The notes: a model not told the origin generated them from the sequence alone. Shown: positions 23,480-31,737, counted from the first letter of the stretch. The stretch is DNA of 36,716 nt from Oscillospiraceae bacterium (GCA_029012165.1 JAQXLO010000010.1:1-36716); one strand, 5' to 3'. Translations and numbers: made by a program.

Positions 23480-24344
23480 ATTTTTTCAGCAGTTTATACG
23501 GGTGGTAGGACAGCTTTGCCTTGCGCAGTCCCTCGTCGCCCGTATCCTCCTCACGGTTAATGTAGCGGTACTCCCGGAGCGTCCGTGCGGCAAACTCCCG
23601 ATTGATCATCGGATAGGCGCCGCGCACATCGGCAAACGCCTTTTCAAAATGCGTGCAGAACATTCGGCTGCTCATCTCTTCGCCGATGGTGAACGCCACC
23701 ACTTCTCCGCCCTTGCGCAGAAGCGCACCTTTGAATCCCAGCGCCGCATAGTTGTCAAATGCCCGCATCAGCGCCTGACACTCCTGCCGAAGTTCTTCCT
23801 CATTTTTGGCGATATTTTTTTGCAGCCACTGCTTGTCCATTTCGATGCAGTCTGGCAGATTGTCGGGGGTGATCTCCTCATATGTCCAATCCCCGTCCCG
23901 CTCAAAGGCGGCGATGTGGTTGCGCTTGCCGTGATACTTTTTCCCGGACAGCGCCGCCAGATCGGACTGCGCATAAATATAGTCAAAAAAATCTCTGTTT
24001 TCTCTAAAAAGAAAGCGATCGGGATAGAGCGTTTCCAAAAGCGTTTTGTCCTCTTGCGTCACACCGAAAAAGCGCAGCAGGTTGCCCCTTTGCACAGCGT
24101 CCCGGTGCAGCTCGTCCACCGCTTTGCGCAAATCGCCGTGCCCCATGGGGAAACAGTACATCCCGTCCTCCGTACCGCTCAGGGAAATAAAATAGTCCTC
24201 AAAGCGAACGATGCGTGTTTTGTACACAGGGCTCCAGACAAACACGTTGCCGAAGCAGTACTCACAGCTCTCCCTACCCGCAGACTCGATCAACGCCGTG
24301 ACCCACTGCCTGTCCTCGATCTGCGGATCCTTAAAATCCAACAT
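23457..24344 (-). CDS. DUF2156 / phosphatidylglycerol lysyltransferase C-terminal domain protein
   Basis: A 295-residue soluble protein of the DUF2156 family, which has a double GNAT fold and is related to the catalytic domain of MprF. Blocks seen are CEYCFGNVFVWSPVYKTRI (about 33-51), KKYHGKRNHIAAFER and AYPMINREFAARTL, then YINREEDTGDEGLRKAKLSYHPYKLLKKYEA near the end. MprF makes lysyl-phosphatidylglycerol, but stand-alone members without its membrane part have no established role. I start it at the ATG at 24344, where homology begins (MLDFKDPQ) with AAGGAG upstream; longer starts overlap tmk with no homology. It follows tmk by five bases. Confidence 0.85.
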   Translation of the reverse strand: MLDFKDPQIEDRQWVTALIESAGRESCEYCFGNVFVWSPVYKTRIVRFEDYFISLSGTEDGMYCFPMGHGDLRKAVDELHRDAVQRGNLLRFFGVTQEDKTLLETLYPDRFLFRENRDFFDYIYAQSDLAALSGKKYHGKRNHIAAFERDGDWTYEEITPDNLPDCIEMDKQWLQKNIAKNEEELRQECQALMRAFDNYAALGFKGALLRKGGEVVAFTIGEEMSSRMFCTHFEKAFADVRGAYPMINREFAARTLREYRYINREEDTGDEGLRKAKLSYHPYKLLKKYEAICKD

Positions 24345-24349
24345 ATCCG

Positions 24350-25015
24350 TTAAATCTCCTTTGATACGATCTGCGCCGTTTGCGCAGCGATACTTTCGAT
24401 ACTGTGCGGTGCGTCGCCGTCTGCACAGTCGAGCACGTGCCACCCGAGCCTTTGCGCCGCATACAGCGCCGCCGTGCGGCAAGAGCGCAAATAGGCTATG
24501 TTGGCTTCGTGAATATCCTTTTTGGCGGCGTCGCCCTCATAGCGCTTGAGAAGAAGTTTTTGGGAAATGTCAATGGGCATATCCAGATAGACCACGCAAT
24601 CGGGTCTGGGCACGCCGAGCTTGTCGTACTCGAAATCCTCCAGCCAGCAAAGGTACTCGTCCCATTGCGCACGGGGCAGCTTTTGCAGCTGATGGTACGC
24701 ATTGGAGGTGGTGTAGCGGTCTGCCAAAATGATCTGTCCCGCTTCGTAGTCCGCCTTCCATTTGCGCAGGTAGTTGGCCGCTCTGTCCACGGCGTAAAAG
24801 GCGGAAGCCGTGTATGCATTGACGCTCTGCGGATCGGTGCCGAATGCGCCGCCGAGATACATCCGTACCAGGGCGCTGGAGTCGTCCTCGTAGTCGGGAA
24901 GCTTGATTTTGCGGGTGGTTTTTCCCATGGCGATGAGCGCCTTTTCCAGCTCCAAAAGCTGTGTGCTCTTTCCGCTCCCGTCCAGTCCTTCCAATACGAT
25001 CAGCTTGCCGGCCAT
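24350..25015 (-). CDS. tmk: Thymidylate (dTMP) kinase
   Basis: A 221-residue dTMP kinase that makes dTDP for DNA synthesis. The P-loop GLDGSGKST is at 10-18, the DRY motif in ILADRYTTSNAYHQ (96-109), and the thymidine-site DRAANYLRKWK at 77-87. This is the clostridial type with a NAYHQ block. I start it at the ATG at 25015, eight bases after GGAGG; the ATG five codons earlier overlaps that site. It is the promoter-proximal gene of the 13-gene minus-strand operon. The leader carries half of the palindromic repeat (25031-25050). Confidence 0.92.
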   Translation of the reverse strand: MAGKLIVLEGLDGSGKSTQLLELEKALIAMGKTTRKIKLPDYEDDSSALVRMYLGGAFGTDPQSVNAYTASAFYAVDRAANYLRKWKADYEAGQIILADRYTTSNAYHQLQKLPRAQWDEYLCWLEDFEYDKLGVPRPDCVVYLDMPIDISQKLLLKRYEGDAAKKDIHEANIAYLRSCRTAALYAAQRLGWHVLDCADGDAPHSIESIAAQTAQIVSKEI

Positions 25016-25030
25016 ATCCATTTCCTCCAT

Positions 25031-25050
25031 AATTTGTGCGGTGTTGCCTT
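25031..25050. repeat. Dispersed palindromic repeat, copy D (half)
   Basis: AATTTGTGCGGTGTTGCCTT is one arm of the palindromic family (reverse complement AAGGCAACACCGCACAAATT). It lies in the leader of the tmk operon, between its promoter and the ribosome binding site. The other arm is missing. Confidence 0.6.
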
Positions 25051-25077
25051 AACAAATTCTTCCTCATGTTAAAGTTT

Positions 25078-25106
25078 ATTATACATTATCGCAGGATAAA
25101 AATCAA
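25078..25106 (-). promoter_or_regulatory. Promoter of the 13-gene tmk operon
   Basis: Minus-strand TTGATT (25101-25106), a 17-base spacer, TATAAT (25078-25083). It is the only good promoter seen before the closely spaced genes that run down to 12897. Confidence 0.7.
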
Positions 25107-25142
25107 TAGGCAAGACACAAAGTCCGTGCGCAAATAAAAAAA

Positions 25143-25191
25143 GCAGACAGGCGCAGCCGCCCTTCAAAAAAAGCTGCCGTCCCCTGTCTGC
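25143..25191 (-). terminator. Rho-independent terminator after the DUF1294 gene
   Basis: On the minus strand, GCAGACAGG and CCTGTCTGC form a 9-bp stem around a 31-base loop and are followed by seven T. It lies 15 bases beyond the DUF1294 stop and just before the tmk promoter, insulating the operon. Confidence 0.75.
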
Positions 25192-25205
25192 GATCTGCGC
25201 AGAAA

Positions 25206-25478
25206 TTATCTGAATTGGAAAAATAAAAATCCCCCGACACACGCCGTTTGCACAAGGAAAATACACGGAATGCCGAGCATGAATTTTTTGTGCCGTGTTT
25301 TGTGCCGAATCAGGCGCATGGCTGTGTACATCGCCGCACTGCCGCCCAGCACCGCCAGAAGCAAGAGTGTCTTTTCCGGCACACGACGGCGGTGCGCTTG
25401 GGCGTTTCGTTTGTCCAAAACCGTCACGAAAACGGATAGTGCAGAAACAAACAGGATATAATACACAAAAAAGCGCAT
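25206..25478 (-). CDS. DUF1294 small membrane protein
   Basis: A 90-residue membrane protein of the DUF1294 family, function unknown. It has an N-terminal transmembrane segment (about 2-20), then the family block DKRNAQAHRRRVPEKTLLLLAVLGGSAAMYTAM (about 22-54), RHKTRHKKFMLGIP (58-71) and a last transmembrane segment (about 70-88). The ATG at 25478 follows GGAGG by seven bases; a longer in-frame start would reach over the promoter. It has its own promoter and terminator, so it is a single-gene unit. Confidence 0.85.
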   Translation of the reverse strand: MRFFVYYILFVSALSVFVTVLDKRNAQAHRRRVPEKTLLLLAVLGGSAAMYTAMRLIRHKTRHKKFMLGIPCIFLVQTACVGGFLFFQFR

Positions 25479-25497
25479 TTCTCTCCCTCCTGCGTAC

Positions 25498-25526
25498 AGC
25501 ATACCACACTTTTGTGTTTTCGGCAA
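25498..25526 (-). promoter_or_regulatory. Promoter of the DUF1294 gene
   Basis: Minus-strand TTGCCG (25521-25526), 17-base spacer, TATGCT (25498-25503). It is back to back with the plus-strand promoter at 25538-25566. Confidence 0.6.
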
Positions 25527-25537
25527 TGGCTTTTGAA

Positions 25538-25566
25538 TTGACGAAAAAAGGCGGATATGCTATAAT
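25538..25566 (+). promoter_or_regulatory. Promoter of the nucleotide-sugar dehydrogenase gene
   Basis: TTGACG (25538-25543), 17-base spacer, TATAAT (25561-25566). Near-consensus sigma-A promoter, with about 65 bases of leader before the ATG at 25637. Confidence 0.85.
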
Positions 25567-25636
25567 ATTGTGCAGTGTACGGGATGTGCCGCTTTCGGGT
25601 ACGGCGCTGTTCATTCCCGTTTTCGAGGAGGCACCT

Positions 25637-26947
25637 ATGGATTATCAAGAAGAACTGTCGCAAAAGCGGGAGAAGCTGGCCGTTGTGGGGCTTGGCTATG
25701 TGGGGCTGCCGCTGGCGGTGGCCTTCGCAAAGGGATTTGACGTGATCGGGTTCGATCTGAACGCAGACAAGATCGCACTGTACAAGGCGGGCAAAGATCC
25801 GACGGGCGAGGTTGGCGATTCCGCTGTCGCCGCTTCTTCGATACATTTCACCTGCGACGAAGCCGAACTGCGCAGGGCGAAGTTTACCATTGTCGCCGTA
25901 CCCACCCCCATCAATCAGGACAAGACCCCTGATCTCACCCCCGTTGTCGGCGCCAGCGAAACCGTCGGGCGCAACCTTTCGGCGGGCACCGTGGTCGTCT
26001 ACGAATCCACCGTCTATCCCGGCGTGACGGAGGACGTGTGTATTCCCATTCTTGAGAAAGAATCGGGTCTTGTTTGCGGCAGGGATTTCTTTGTCGGCTA
26101 TTCCCCCGAGCGCATCAATCCCGGCGACCGGGTGCATACATTGCCGAAGATTCGCAAGATCGTTTCCGGCATAAACAGGGAGATCTGCGACCAAATCGCC
26201 CGGGTGTACGATGCCGTGATCGAGGCGGGCACCTACTGCGTTTCCTCCATCAAAACGGCGGAGGCGATCAAGGTGGCGGAGAACAGCCAGCGGGACATCA
26301 ATATCGCCTTTATGAACGAGCTGGCGATGGTCTTTGACCGCATGGGTATCGACACCGGCGAAGTCGTGGATGGCATGAACACGAAATGGAACGCCCTCGG
26401 CTTCCGTCCCGGTCTTGTGGGCGGGCACTGCATCGGCGTTGACCCGTACTACTTCACCTATGAAGCGGAAAAGCTCGGCTACCACAGCCGCCTCATTTTA
26501 GCCGGGCGGCAGATCAACGACGGCATGGGACAGTTCGTCGCCGACGCCGCCATTCGGGAAATGACTCTCTGCGGCAAGACCGTCCGCAGTGCCCGTGTTG
26601 CCGTGCTGGGACTGACGTTTAAGGAAAACTGTCCCGATATCCGCAACTCCAAGGTGGTCGATATTCTCAAGCGGCTGGCAGAGTACGGCGTACAGCCCTT
26701 TGTCACAGACCCCTACGCCGACAGCGCAGAGGTACTGCACGAATACGGCATCGAGCTTTGCGCCGAGGAAGAGCTGCACGATATGGACTGTGTGATTGCC
26801 GCCGTTGCCCACGACCAATACAGGCAGGCGGGACTGCCCGCCGTATGCGCCCTGTTCGGCGAGGGGGAAAAGGTTCTGATTGACGTCAAGGGAATCTTTC
26901 GTCCCGAGGAAACGGCGGCTCTCGGGATCCGCCACTGGAGACTGTGA
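25637..26947 (+). CDS. UDP-N-acetylhexosamine 6-dehydrogenase (TviB/WbpO type)
   Basis: A 436-residue NAD-dependent nucleotide-sugar dehydrogenase that oxidises C6 of a UDP-sugar to a uronic acid. The Rossmann motif VVGLGYVGLPLAVAFA is at 16-31, EAIKVAENSQRDINIAFMNE at 209-228 holds the active-site Lys212, and GLVGGHCIGVDPYY at 259-272 holds the catalytic Cys265. TPDLTPVVGASETVG and KWNALGFRPGLVGGHCIG are closest to the Vi-antigen TviB group acting on UDP-GlcNAc/GalNAc, rather than UDP-glucose dehydrogenase. A GAGGAGG lies five bases before the ATG. It is a single-gene unit with its own promoter and terminator, and no other capsule genes are adjacent. Confidence 0.88.
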   Translation: MDYQEELSQKREKLAVVGLGYVGLPLAVAFAKGFDVIGFDLNADKIALYKAGKDPTGEVGDSAVAASSIHFTCDEAELRRAKFTIVAVPTPINQDKTPDLTPVVGASETVGRNLSAGTVVVYESTVYPGVTEDVCIPILEKESGLVCGRDFFVGYSPERINPGDRVHTLPKIRKIVSGINREICDQIARVYDAVIEAGTYCVSSIKTAEAIKVAENSQRDINIAFMNELAMVFDRMGIDTGEVVDGMNTKWNALGFRPGLVGGHCIGVDPYYFTYEAEKLGYHSRLILAGRQINDGMGQFVADAAIREMTLCGKTVRSARVAVLGLTFKENCPDIRNSKVVDILKRLAEYGVQPFVTDPYADSAEVLHEYGIELCAEEELHDMDCVIAAVAHDQYRQAGLPAVCALFGEGEKVLIDVKGIFRPEETAALGIRHWRL

Positions 26948-26962
26948 TGCCATGCGTTGTGT

Positions 26963-26989
26963 CTTCGTTCTTTTTGGAAAAGAGCGGAG
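26963..26989 (+). terminator. Terminator after the nucleotide-sugar dehydrogenase
   Basis: CTTCGTTCTTTT pairs with AAAAGAGCGGAG (two G-U pairs) around a 3-base loop, followed by a T-rich stretch, 16 bases after the stop codon. Confidence 0.7.
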
Positions 26990-27028
26990 GCATTTTCGTT
27001 TTATTTGCAAAAAATTTTCCATAACCTC

Positions 27029-27057
27029 TTTATTTTTTTAGCAAAAAACGCTATAAT
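27029..27057 (+). promoter_or_regulatory. Promoter of the serine hydrolase unit
   Basis: TTTATT (27029-27034), 17-base spacer, TATAAT (27052-27057), 35 bases before the ATG. The -35 is weak; the same TTTATT/TATAAT pair precedes the SIS/melA operon. Confidence 0.55.
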
Positions 27058-27091
27058 GTAGTATAGCAATTCTCAAAAAGGGGTAATTCAT

Positions 27092-28723
27092 ATGCAAACT
27101 GTTCAACCGTCCGCATTGCCGCGCGCCGCATATCCGGAGGAGGTCGGCGTTTCCTCATTGGACATCGCCGCCTACATAAAGGATCTCCAAGATTCCGGCA
27201 TTGAGGCACACAGCATCATGATCCTGCGTGAGGGCAAGGTCGCCTTTGAGACATGGCGTGCGCCGTACACGCCCGATATGCCCCACGCCATGTATTCCGT
27301 CAGCAAATCCATCACCTCCATTGCCGCAGGTTTTGCCGTGGAGGAAGGCTTTTTTGCCCCGCAGACCAAGGTGCTGGATATTTTTCCCGAGTACCGCACG
27401 GAGGGCTACGACAAAAAGCTGGAAAAGATCACCGTTCGCCATCTGCTGAACATGACCGCCGGCAAGGACGTCAGCCTGCTTGCCGACAAGTCCAAGGGAA
27501 GCTGGCAGAAACAGTTTTTGGATTCCAAATGGTACGCCGATCCCGACGACGGAGAATGGCGCTACATCAGCGAATGCTCCTACATGGTCTGCGCCTGCAT
27601 CAAGCGCACCACCGGAATGTCCGTACTCTCGTTCCTGACGCCACGTCTCTTTGAGCCGCTGGGCTTTGGACGTGTGCCGTTCTGGGAGGTGGACAGCGAG
27701 GGCATTGAGGCAGGCGGATGGGGCATATACATGACCACCGAGGAGCTGGCGAAAATCGCACTTTGTATGCTCAACAACGGTGTTTTCGAGGGCAAGCAGG
27801 TCATCCCGGCTCGCTGGGTCGCCGAGGCGACACGCAAGCAGGCCAATCCCGAACGCTACTCCGAGATCGACAACCGTGCCGGCTACGGCTACTTTTTCTG
27901 GCACAACGGCATCGTGCCCAACTCCTTCCGTATGGACGGAATGTTCTCCCAGTTCGCCGTCTGTTTCAAGGACTACAATGCTGTTCTGGTCGTTACCTCC
28001 TGCGAAATCGAAGAACAAAAATCCCGAGACTGCATCTGGCGGCATTTCCCCGCCGCATTTCTTCCCGCACCGCAGAGCGACAAAAACTACCAAAAAAACC
28101 GGGAACAGCTTGTACTGGAGCCGCTCCCGGAGCTGCACGCCATGCCCCACAGCACGCTCGAACAGACCATCGCCGGACGGGAGATCTCCTTCAAAAAGCC
28201 TGCCCTGCTCAACAGCGTCAACTTTCCCGTCAGTATGCTTCCGCTGGCGTCCGTGTATATGTCCGCCGACCGTGCCGGCAACATCGACAAGGTCTCCTTC
28301 CGCTTTGAGGAGGACGTGTGCTACATGACATGGAGCGAGGGGGAAGCCACCAACACCATCGCCTGCGGCATGGACGGAAGTCCCCGGCACTCGCACATCC
28401 ACCTGGCCGGCATCGACTACACCGCCCGATGCAGTGCCGCATGGGAAAGTGAAAATTCCCTGGCGATTTGGTTCCGCCCCATGGAAAGCGTTTGCCAGCG
28501 CCGCTGGACGTTTGTGTTCGCTGAAAACGGCACTGTCCAAGCGATTCCCCGCAGTATGCCCAGCATCAAAACCATGGTCAAGTATTTGTGCGATTCCATG
28601 GACGATTTCATCGACAGCAAGGCCGTCTCCAACGCCGCCAAAACCGCTGCCATGAAGATGTACGGCATCGTGGAACCCATCCACAAGGGCAAGTTTACCG
28701 ACACCGATTCCCCGGAAGAATAA
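27092..28723 (+). CDS. Beta-lactamase-family serine hydrolase
   Basis: A 543-residue protein whose first 330 residues form a class C beta-lactamase/esterase (AmpC-like) fold. The nucleophile motif SxxK is SVSK (69-72) and the second motif is a variant Tyr in RYISECSYM (Tyr158). A third motif of the KTG type is not obvious. The remaining 200 residues are an extra C-terminal domain of mixed strands that I do not recognise. No signal peptide is seen, so it probably acts in the cytoplasm, on an ester or a D-amino peptide rather than on beta-lactams. It has its own promoter and is followed ten bases later by the lysoplasmalogenase gene. Confidence 0.82.
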   Translation: MQTVQPSALPRAAYPEEVGVSSLDIAAYIKDLQDSGIEAHSIMILREGKVAFETWRAPYTPDMPHAMYSVSKSITSIAAGFAVEEGFFAPQTKVLDIFPEYRTEGYDKKLEKITVRHLLNMTAGKDVSLLADKSKGSWQKQFLDSKWYADPDDGEWRYISECSYMVCACIKRTTGMSVLSFLTPRLFEPLGFGRVPFWEVDSEGIEAGGWGIYMTTEELAKIALCMLNNGVFEGKQVIPARWVAEATRKQANPERYSEIDNRAGYGYFFWHNGIVPNSFRMDGMFSQFAVCFKDYNAVLVVTSCEIEEQKSRDCIWRHFPAAFLPAPQSDKNYQKNREQLVLEPLPELHAMPHSTLEQTIAGREISFKKPALLNSVNFPVSMLPLASVYMSADRAGNIDKVSFRFEEDVCYMTWSEGEATNTIACGMDGSPRHSHIHLAGIDYTARCSAAWESENSLAIWFRPMESVCQRRWTFVFAENGTVQAIPRSMPSIKTMVKYLCDSMDDFIDSKAVSNAAKTAAMKMYGIVEPIHKGKFTDTDSPEE

Positions 28724-28733
28724 GGAGGTCACC

Positions 28734-29453
28734 ATGTTTACAGCCCAATTTATCGCCGCACTTGTCCTCGCAGGCATTACGGCGGCGTCCATGCCCTACT
28801 ACTGCAAGCTCACTTTCCCCGGCAAGAGCAGAACGACGCTCCTTTTCAAAATGGGGCTGTCCTTCCTTTTTGTCCTCACCGCCGTTTTGGCGCTTTCCGC
28901 CGCCCCGAAAAAGTTTTCCTACTGTATCGTCATGCTCGTCGGTTTTCTGTGCGCCTTTGTGGGCGACTTCTTTTTGGGCAGGAGTGAAAAGCTGAAGTAT
29001 TTTGTCATCGGTTCCTGCTTTTTCACCGCCGCCCATGCGCTCTATATCACCGCTTTTTCCTTAGCCGCCAAGGCGCTCACGCCGGATGTCCCGTGGTTCA
29101 ACGGCATGGAGATCGGCATTTATCTTTCCCTCGTCAGCATCATGGCGCTAATCTTTATTTGGAAAAAACCGCCGTTCCACAAGCTGATTCTTGGGATGTT
29201 CGCCTACCTGTGCGTGATCGCGCTCATGGTCACCAAGGCGCTCGGGCTGGGCATTCGCCTGTTCGGCACCTCTCCCGTCACCATTCTGCTGCCTCTCGGC
29301 GCACTGTCTTTTATCTGCTCGGACTACACGCTGGGCATGATGCGCTTCAAAATGCATGAGCGCACCAAACCCTTTAAGGCGTTCAGCACTGTAACCTACT
29401 TCGCCGCACAAATGCTGCTGGCCTTGTCGATGTTTACCCTGATCCGACTTTAA
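28734..29453 (+). CDS. YhhN-family lysoplasmalogenase-like membrane protein
   Basis: A 239-residue multi-pass membrane protein with about eight transmembrane segments. The YhhN/TMEM86 pattern is seen in GFLCAFVGDFFLG (about 69-81), CFFTAAHALYITAF (about 95-108) and the late ALSFICSDYTLG. TMEM86B cleaves the vinyl ether bond of lysoplasmalogens, and many strict anaerobes, clostridia included, make plasmalogens. AAGGAGG lies five bases before the ATG. It is co-transcribed with the serine hydrolase. Its TAA stop is built into palindromic repeat copy B. Confidence 0.82.
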   Translation: MFTAQFIAALVLAGITAASMPYYCKLTFPGKSRTTLLFKMGLSFLFVLTAVLALSAAPKKFSYCIVMLVGFLCAFVGDFFLGRSEKLKYFVIGSCFFTAAHALYITAFSLAAKALTPDVPWFNGMEIGIYLSLVSIMALIFIWKKPPFHKLILGMFAYLCVIALMVTKALGLGIRLFGTSPVTILLPLGALSFICSDYTLGMMRFKMHERTKPFKAFSTVTYFAAQMLLALSMFTLIRL

Positions 29454-29534
29454 GGCTGCACCGCACAAAGTGCGGCGTATGCCTTGTTTGAATCTTACTT
29501 CGCAATCCGCACACCCCGATTGTGCGGTGTTGCC
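29452..29534. repeat. Dispersed palindromic repeat, copy B (longest)
   Basis: An 83-base element of two hairpins: AAGGC..CCGCAC-aaa-GTGCGG..GCCTT (29452-29485) and CCGCAC..GTGCGG (29507-29527), ending in TGTTGCCT. Positions 29491-29527 match the reverse complement of 36627-36663 at all but one base. It fills almost the whole gap between the lysoplasmalogenase and GH13 genes. Confidence 0.75.
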
Positions 29535-29557
29535 TGAATGTGAAAGAAGGTTTGTTT

Positions 29558-31222
29558 GTGGAAATCAAAAAACACTGGTACAAAGAAATGGTCGTCTACC
29601 AAATCTGGCCCCGCAGCTTCTGCGACGGCAACGGGGACGGTATCGGCGACCTGACGGGTGTTCTCTCGAAGCTCGACTATTTGCAGGATCTGGGTGTCAA
29701 CGCCATCTGGTTCTCGCCCCTGTACTGCTCTCCCAACGCCGACTACGGCTATGACATCGCCGACTACCGCAACATCTCTCCCGAGTACGGCACCCTGGAG
29801 CAGTTCCGGCAGGTTGTGCAGGAAGCCCACAAACGGGGCATGCGCATCATCATGGATTTGGTCGTCAACCACACCTCCGACGAACACGAATGGTTCAAAA
29901 AAGGGGCGGCGGACAAAAACAGTCCCTACCACGACTACTACTTCTGGCGCAAGGGCAAGGGCAAGAATCCGCCCAACAACTGGAAGTCCGTTTTCGAGGG
30001 CGGCGCATGGGAATACAACAAGGACTTGGACGAATACTACCTGCACGTTTTCGCCAAGAAGCAGCCTGACCTGAACATGGATAATCCCGCCGTGCGTGAG
30101 GAAGTCAAGCAGATCATGCGCTACTGGCTGGACATGGGGGTGGACGGATTCCGTGAGGACGTCATCACCTACATCTCCAAAGCCGAGGGTCTGCCCAACG
30201 GCATTCCTCTGCCCGTCGGCACAGGAATCGAGCATTACACCGTCGGTCCGCATCTGTATGAATATCTCTCCGAGTTCCGCCATGACGTGCTCGACCACTA
30301 CGACTGCTTCACCGTGGGCGAAGCGCCCATGATGACCCCAAAGCTTGCCCGCACCTTTATCGCCGAAAACGACAAACAGGTACTCAACCTCATGTTCCAC
30401 TTCCAGCACCAGGAAGCGGACTGCTTCCTGACCGACTGGCTGCACACGCCGCTGAGCCTCAAAAAGATGAAGAAGGCATTCTCCACCTGGCAAAAGGAAA
30501 TGTACGGCGATGCGTGGAATGCGCTGTACATCGAGAACCACGACCATCCCCGTGCCGTTGACCGCTTCGGCAGTGTCCGATACCAAAAGCAGAGCGCAAA
30601 AATGCTCGCCGCCATGTACATCTGCCAGTGCGGTACGCCGTTCATCTATCAGGGACAGGAAATCGGCATGACCAATACCACGTTCCGTTCGCTGGACGAG
30701 TTCAAGGATGTGGTCACCTTCAACAACGCCAAGGTCTTTGCCAAGTTCGGCATCAAGGGCGAACGTTTTCTGAAGATCGCCAACAAGTGCTCCCGGGAAC
30801 AGTCCCGCACCCCTGTACAGTGGGACGGCACCGAAAACGCCGGTTTCACCACGGGTACGCCGTGGATGCCGGTCAATCCCAATTATACCGAAATCAACGT
30901 TGCCGACCAGCAAAAAGACCCCGATTCCGTGCTGAATTTCTACAAAAAGCTTTTGAAATTCCGCAAGGAAAACGAGATCGTCATTTACGGCTCCTACGAG
31001 GAGCACTGCAAGGACAGCAGCACCCTGTACGTCTACTCCCGGGAATACGAGGGCAAGCGGATGCTGGTGGTCTGCTCCTTCACGGAAAAGCCCGTCCGCT
31101 TCACTGCCCCCGATGGCTTCGACCTGTCCAATGCCGAGTTGGTTCTGCAAAACTACGACGTCCTGTACAACAGCAACTCCTTTCTCACCAAGCCCTACGA
31201 GGTACGGGTATATATGCTGTAA
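29558..31222 (+). CDS. GH13 oligo-1,6-glucosidase/alpha-glucosidase (subfamily 31 type)
   Basis: A 554-residue cytoplasmic alpha-glucosidase. It has the Ca2+ loop DGNGDGIGD (23-31), region I DLVVNHTSDEHEWF (100-113), region II GVDGFREDVI with nucleophile Asp201, the acid/base Glu255 in FTVGEAP, and region IV ENHDHPR with Asp329. Val after the nucleophile (DVI) is typical of alpha-1,6-specific oligo-1,6-glucosidases; maltases have Ala or Thr. I start it at the GTG at 29558, seven bases after AGAAGG; the ATG at 29522 lies inside the repeat. No promoter is visible in the gap, so it may be transcribed from the serine hydrolase promoter through repeat copy B. Trehalose-6-phosphate hydrolase is a close relative and cannot be fully excluded. 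Confidence 0.87.
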   Translation: MEIKKHWYKEMVVYQIWPRSFCDGNGDGIGDLTGVLSKLDYLQDLGVNAIWFSPLYCSPNADYGYDIADYRNISPEYGTLEQFRQVVQEAHKRGMRIIMDLVVNHTSDEHEWFKKGAADKNSPYHDYYFWRKGKGKNPPNNWKSVFEGGAWEYNKDLDEYYLHVFAKKQPDLNMDNPAVREEVKQIMRYWLDMGVDGFREDVITYISKAEGLPNGIPLPVGTGIEHYTVGPHLYEYLSEFRHDVLDHYDCFTVGEAPMMTPKLARTFIAENDKQVLNLMFHFQHQEADCFLTDWLHTPLSLKKMKKAFSTWQKEMYGDAWNALYIENHDHPRAVDRFGSVRYQKQSAKMLAAMYICQCGTPFIYQGQEIGMTNTTFRSLDEFKDVVTFNNAKVFAKFGIKGERFLKIANKCSREQSRTPVQWDGTENAGFTTGTPWMPVNPNYTEINVADQQKDPDSVLNFYKKLLKFRKENEIVIYGSYEEHCKDSSTLYVYSREYEGKRMLVVCSFTEKPVRFTAPDGFDLSNAELVLQNYDVLYNSNSFLTKPYEVRVYML

Positions 31223-31242
31223 AATGCGACAGCCCCTTGTTC

Positions 31243-31530
31243 TTATATTTTGTTGTGTTCCTTGAGAATTTTACGAATCCACTTCTCGCTGTATGCGTAG
31301 CGTGTGGCAAGCTGTTTGATGTTGTGTCCGTTGTACTCGTCCGCAATTTTTTCGGCGAGGAATGTGCGGTCAAACAGCTCCACCGGCAGAGATAGTGTCT
31401 GTCCGCGGTACGTCTCGTGCAGGAGCAAGACCGCTTCCACGCCCAAAAGATACGACAGATCACGGTAGGCGCCGTTGAGTTTTTCGCACTCGATTTCATC
31501 GGGTCTGAGCCGAATCCGCAATCCCTGCAT
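31243..31530 (-). CDS. Mor transcription activator-family protein
   Basis: A 95-residue protein with the Mor/C domain first known from phage Mu. LNGAYRDLSYLLGVEAVLLLHETYRGQTLSLP (19-50) fits the dimerisation part and IADEYNGHNIKQLATRYAYSEKWIRKILKE (61-90) the C-terminal HTH. No phage genes are nearby, and such chromosomal Mor-like genes are common in clostridia. I start it at the ATG at 31530, seven bases after GGAGG and overlapping by one base the stop of a 56-codon gene. Longer in-frame starts have no homology. It is probably a DNA-binding regulator, and a perfect palindrome at the promoter of this unit is a natural candidate target. Confidence 0.8.
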   Translation of the reverse strand: MQGLRIRLRPDEIECEKLNGAYRDLSYLLGVEAVLLLHETYRGQTLSLPVELFDRTFLAEKIADEYNGHNIKQLATRYAYSEKWIRKILKEHNKI

Positions 31531-31700
31531 CAGTCTCCCTCCCTGCCCTGCCGAGCGTCCATTCTGTCGAGTATCCGACGCAAGGAACGCCGAAACCGCA
31601 CGCCGCAATCGTCCAGCTTTTGCCCAAGGGTTGCGCCGTCTGCTCTGTGGAGCTTCCACAAGACGAACAGCGGAAAAAGCGCCAGTAAAAATGTTCCCAT
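31530..31700 (-). CDS. Small (56-residue) membrane protein upstream of the Mor regulator
   Basis: A 56-codon gene beginning MGTFLLALFPLFVLWKLHRA, a single N-terminal transmembrane segment, followed by a basic, probably helical tail (RFRRSLRRILDRMDARQ). A GAGG lies seven bases before the ATG, and the stop overlaps the Mor start by one base (TGATG), the usual sign of coupled translation. A TATAAT lies 32 bases upstream. I do not recognise a family. It may be a membrane partner of the Mor-like protein or a small toxin-like peptide; neither is shown. Confidence 0.65.
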   Translation of the reverse strand: MGTFLLALFPLFVLWKLHRADGATLGQKLDDCGVRFRRSLRRILDRMDARQGREGD

Positions 31701-31731
31701 ACAATCACCTCATCTGTATTTGTATGGCTTC

Positions 31732-31737
31732 ATTATA
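31732..31737 (-). promoter_or_regulatory. -10 element of the small-protein/Mor unit
   Basis: TATAAT on the minus strand. The -35 position 17 bases upstream (CAACTT) is unlike consensus and is covered by the palindrome at 31746-31766, so regulation by a DNA-binding protein is likely. Confidence 0.65.

Noticed and set aside
25143..25191. Attenuator for the tmk operon
   Set aside because: It lies upstream of the tmk promoter and directly after the DUF1294 stop with a T-run in the right direction, so it is that gene's terminator.
31243..31530. Mor-like gene as evidence of a Mu-like prophage
   Set aside because: No transposase, structural, lysis or other phage gene is nearby; chromosomal Mor-family genes occur widely in clostridia.
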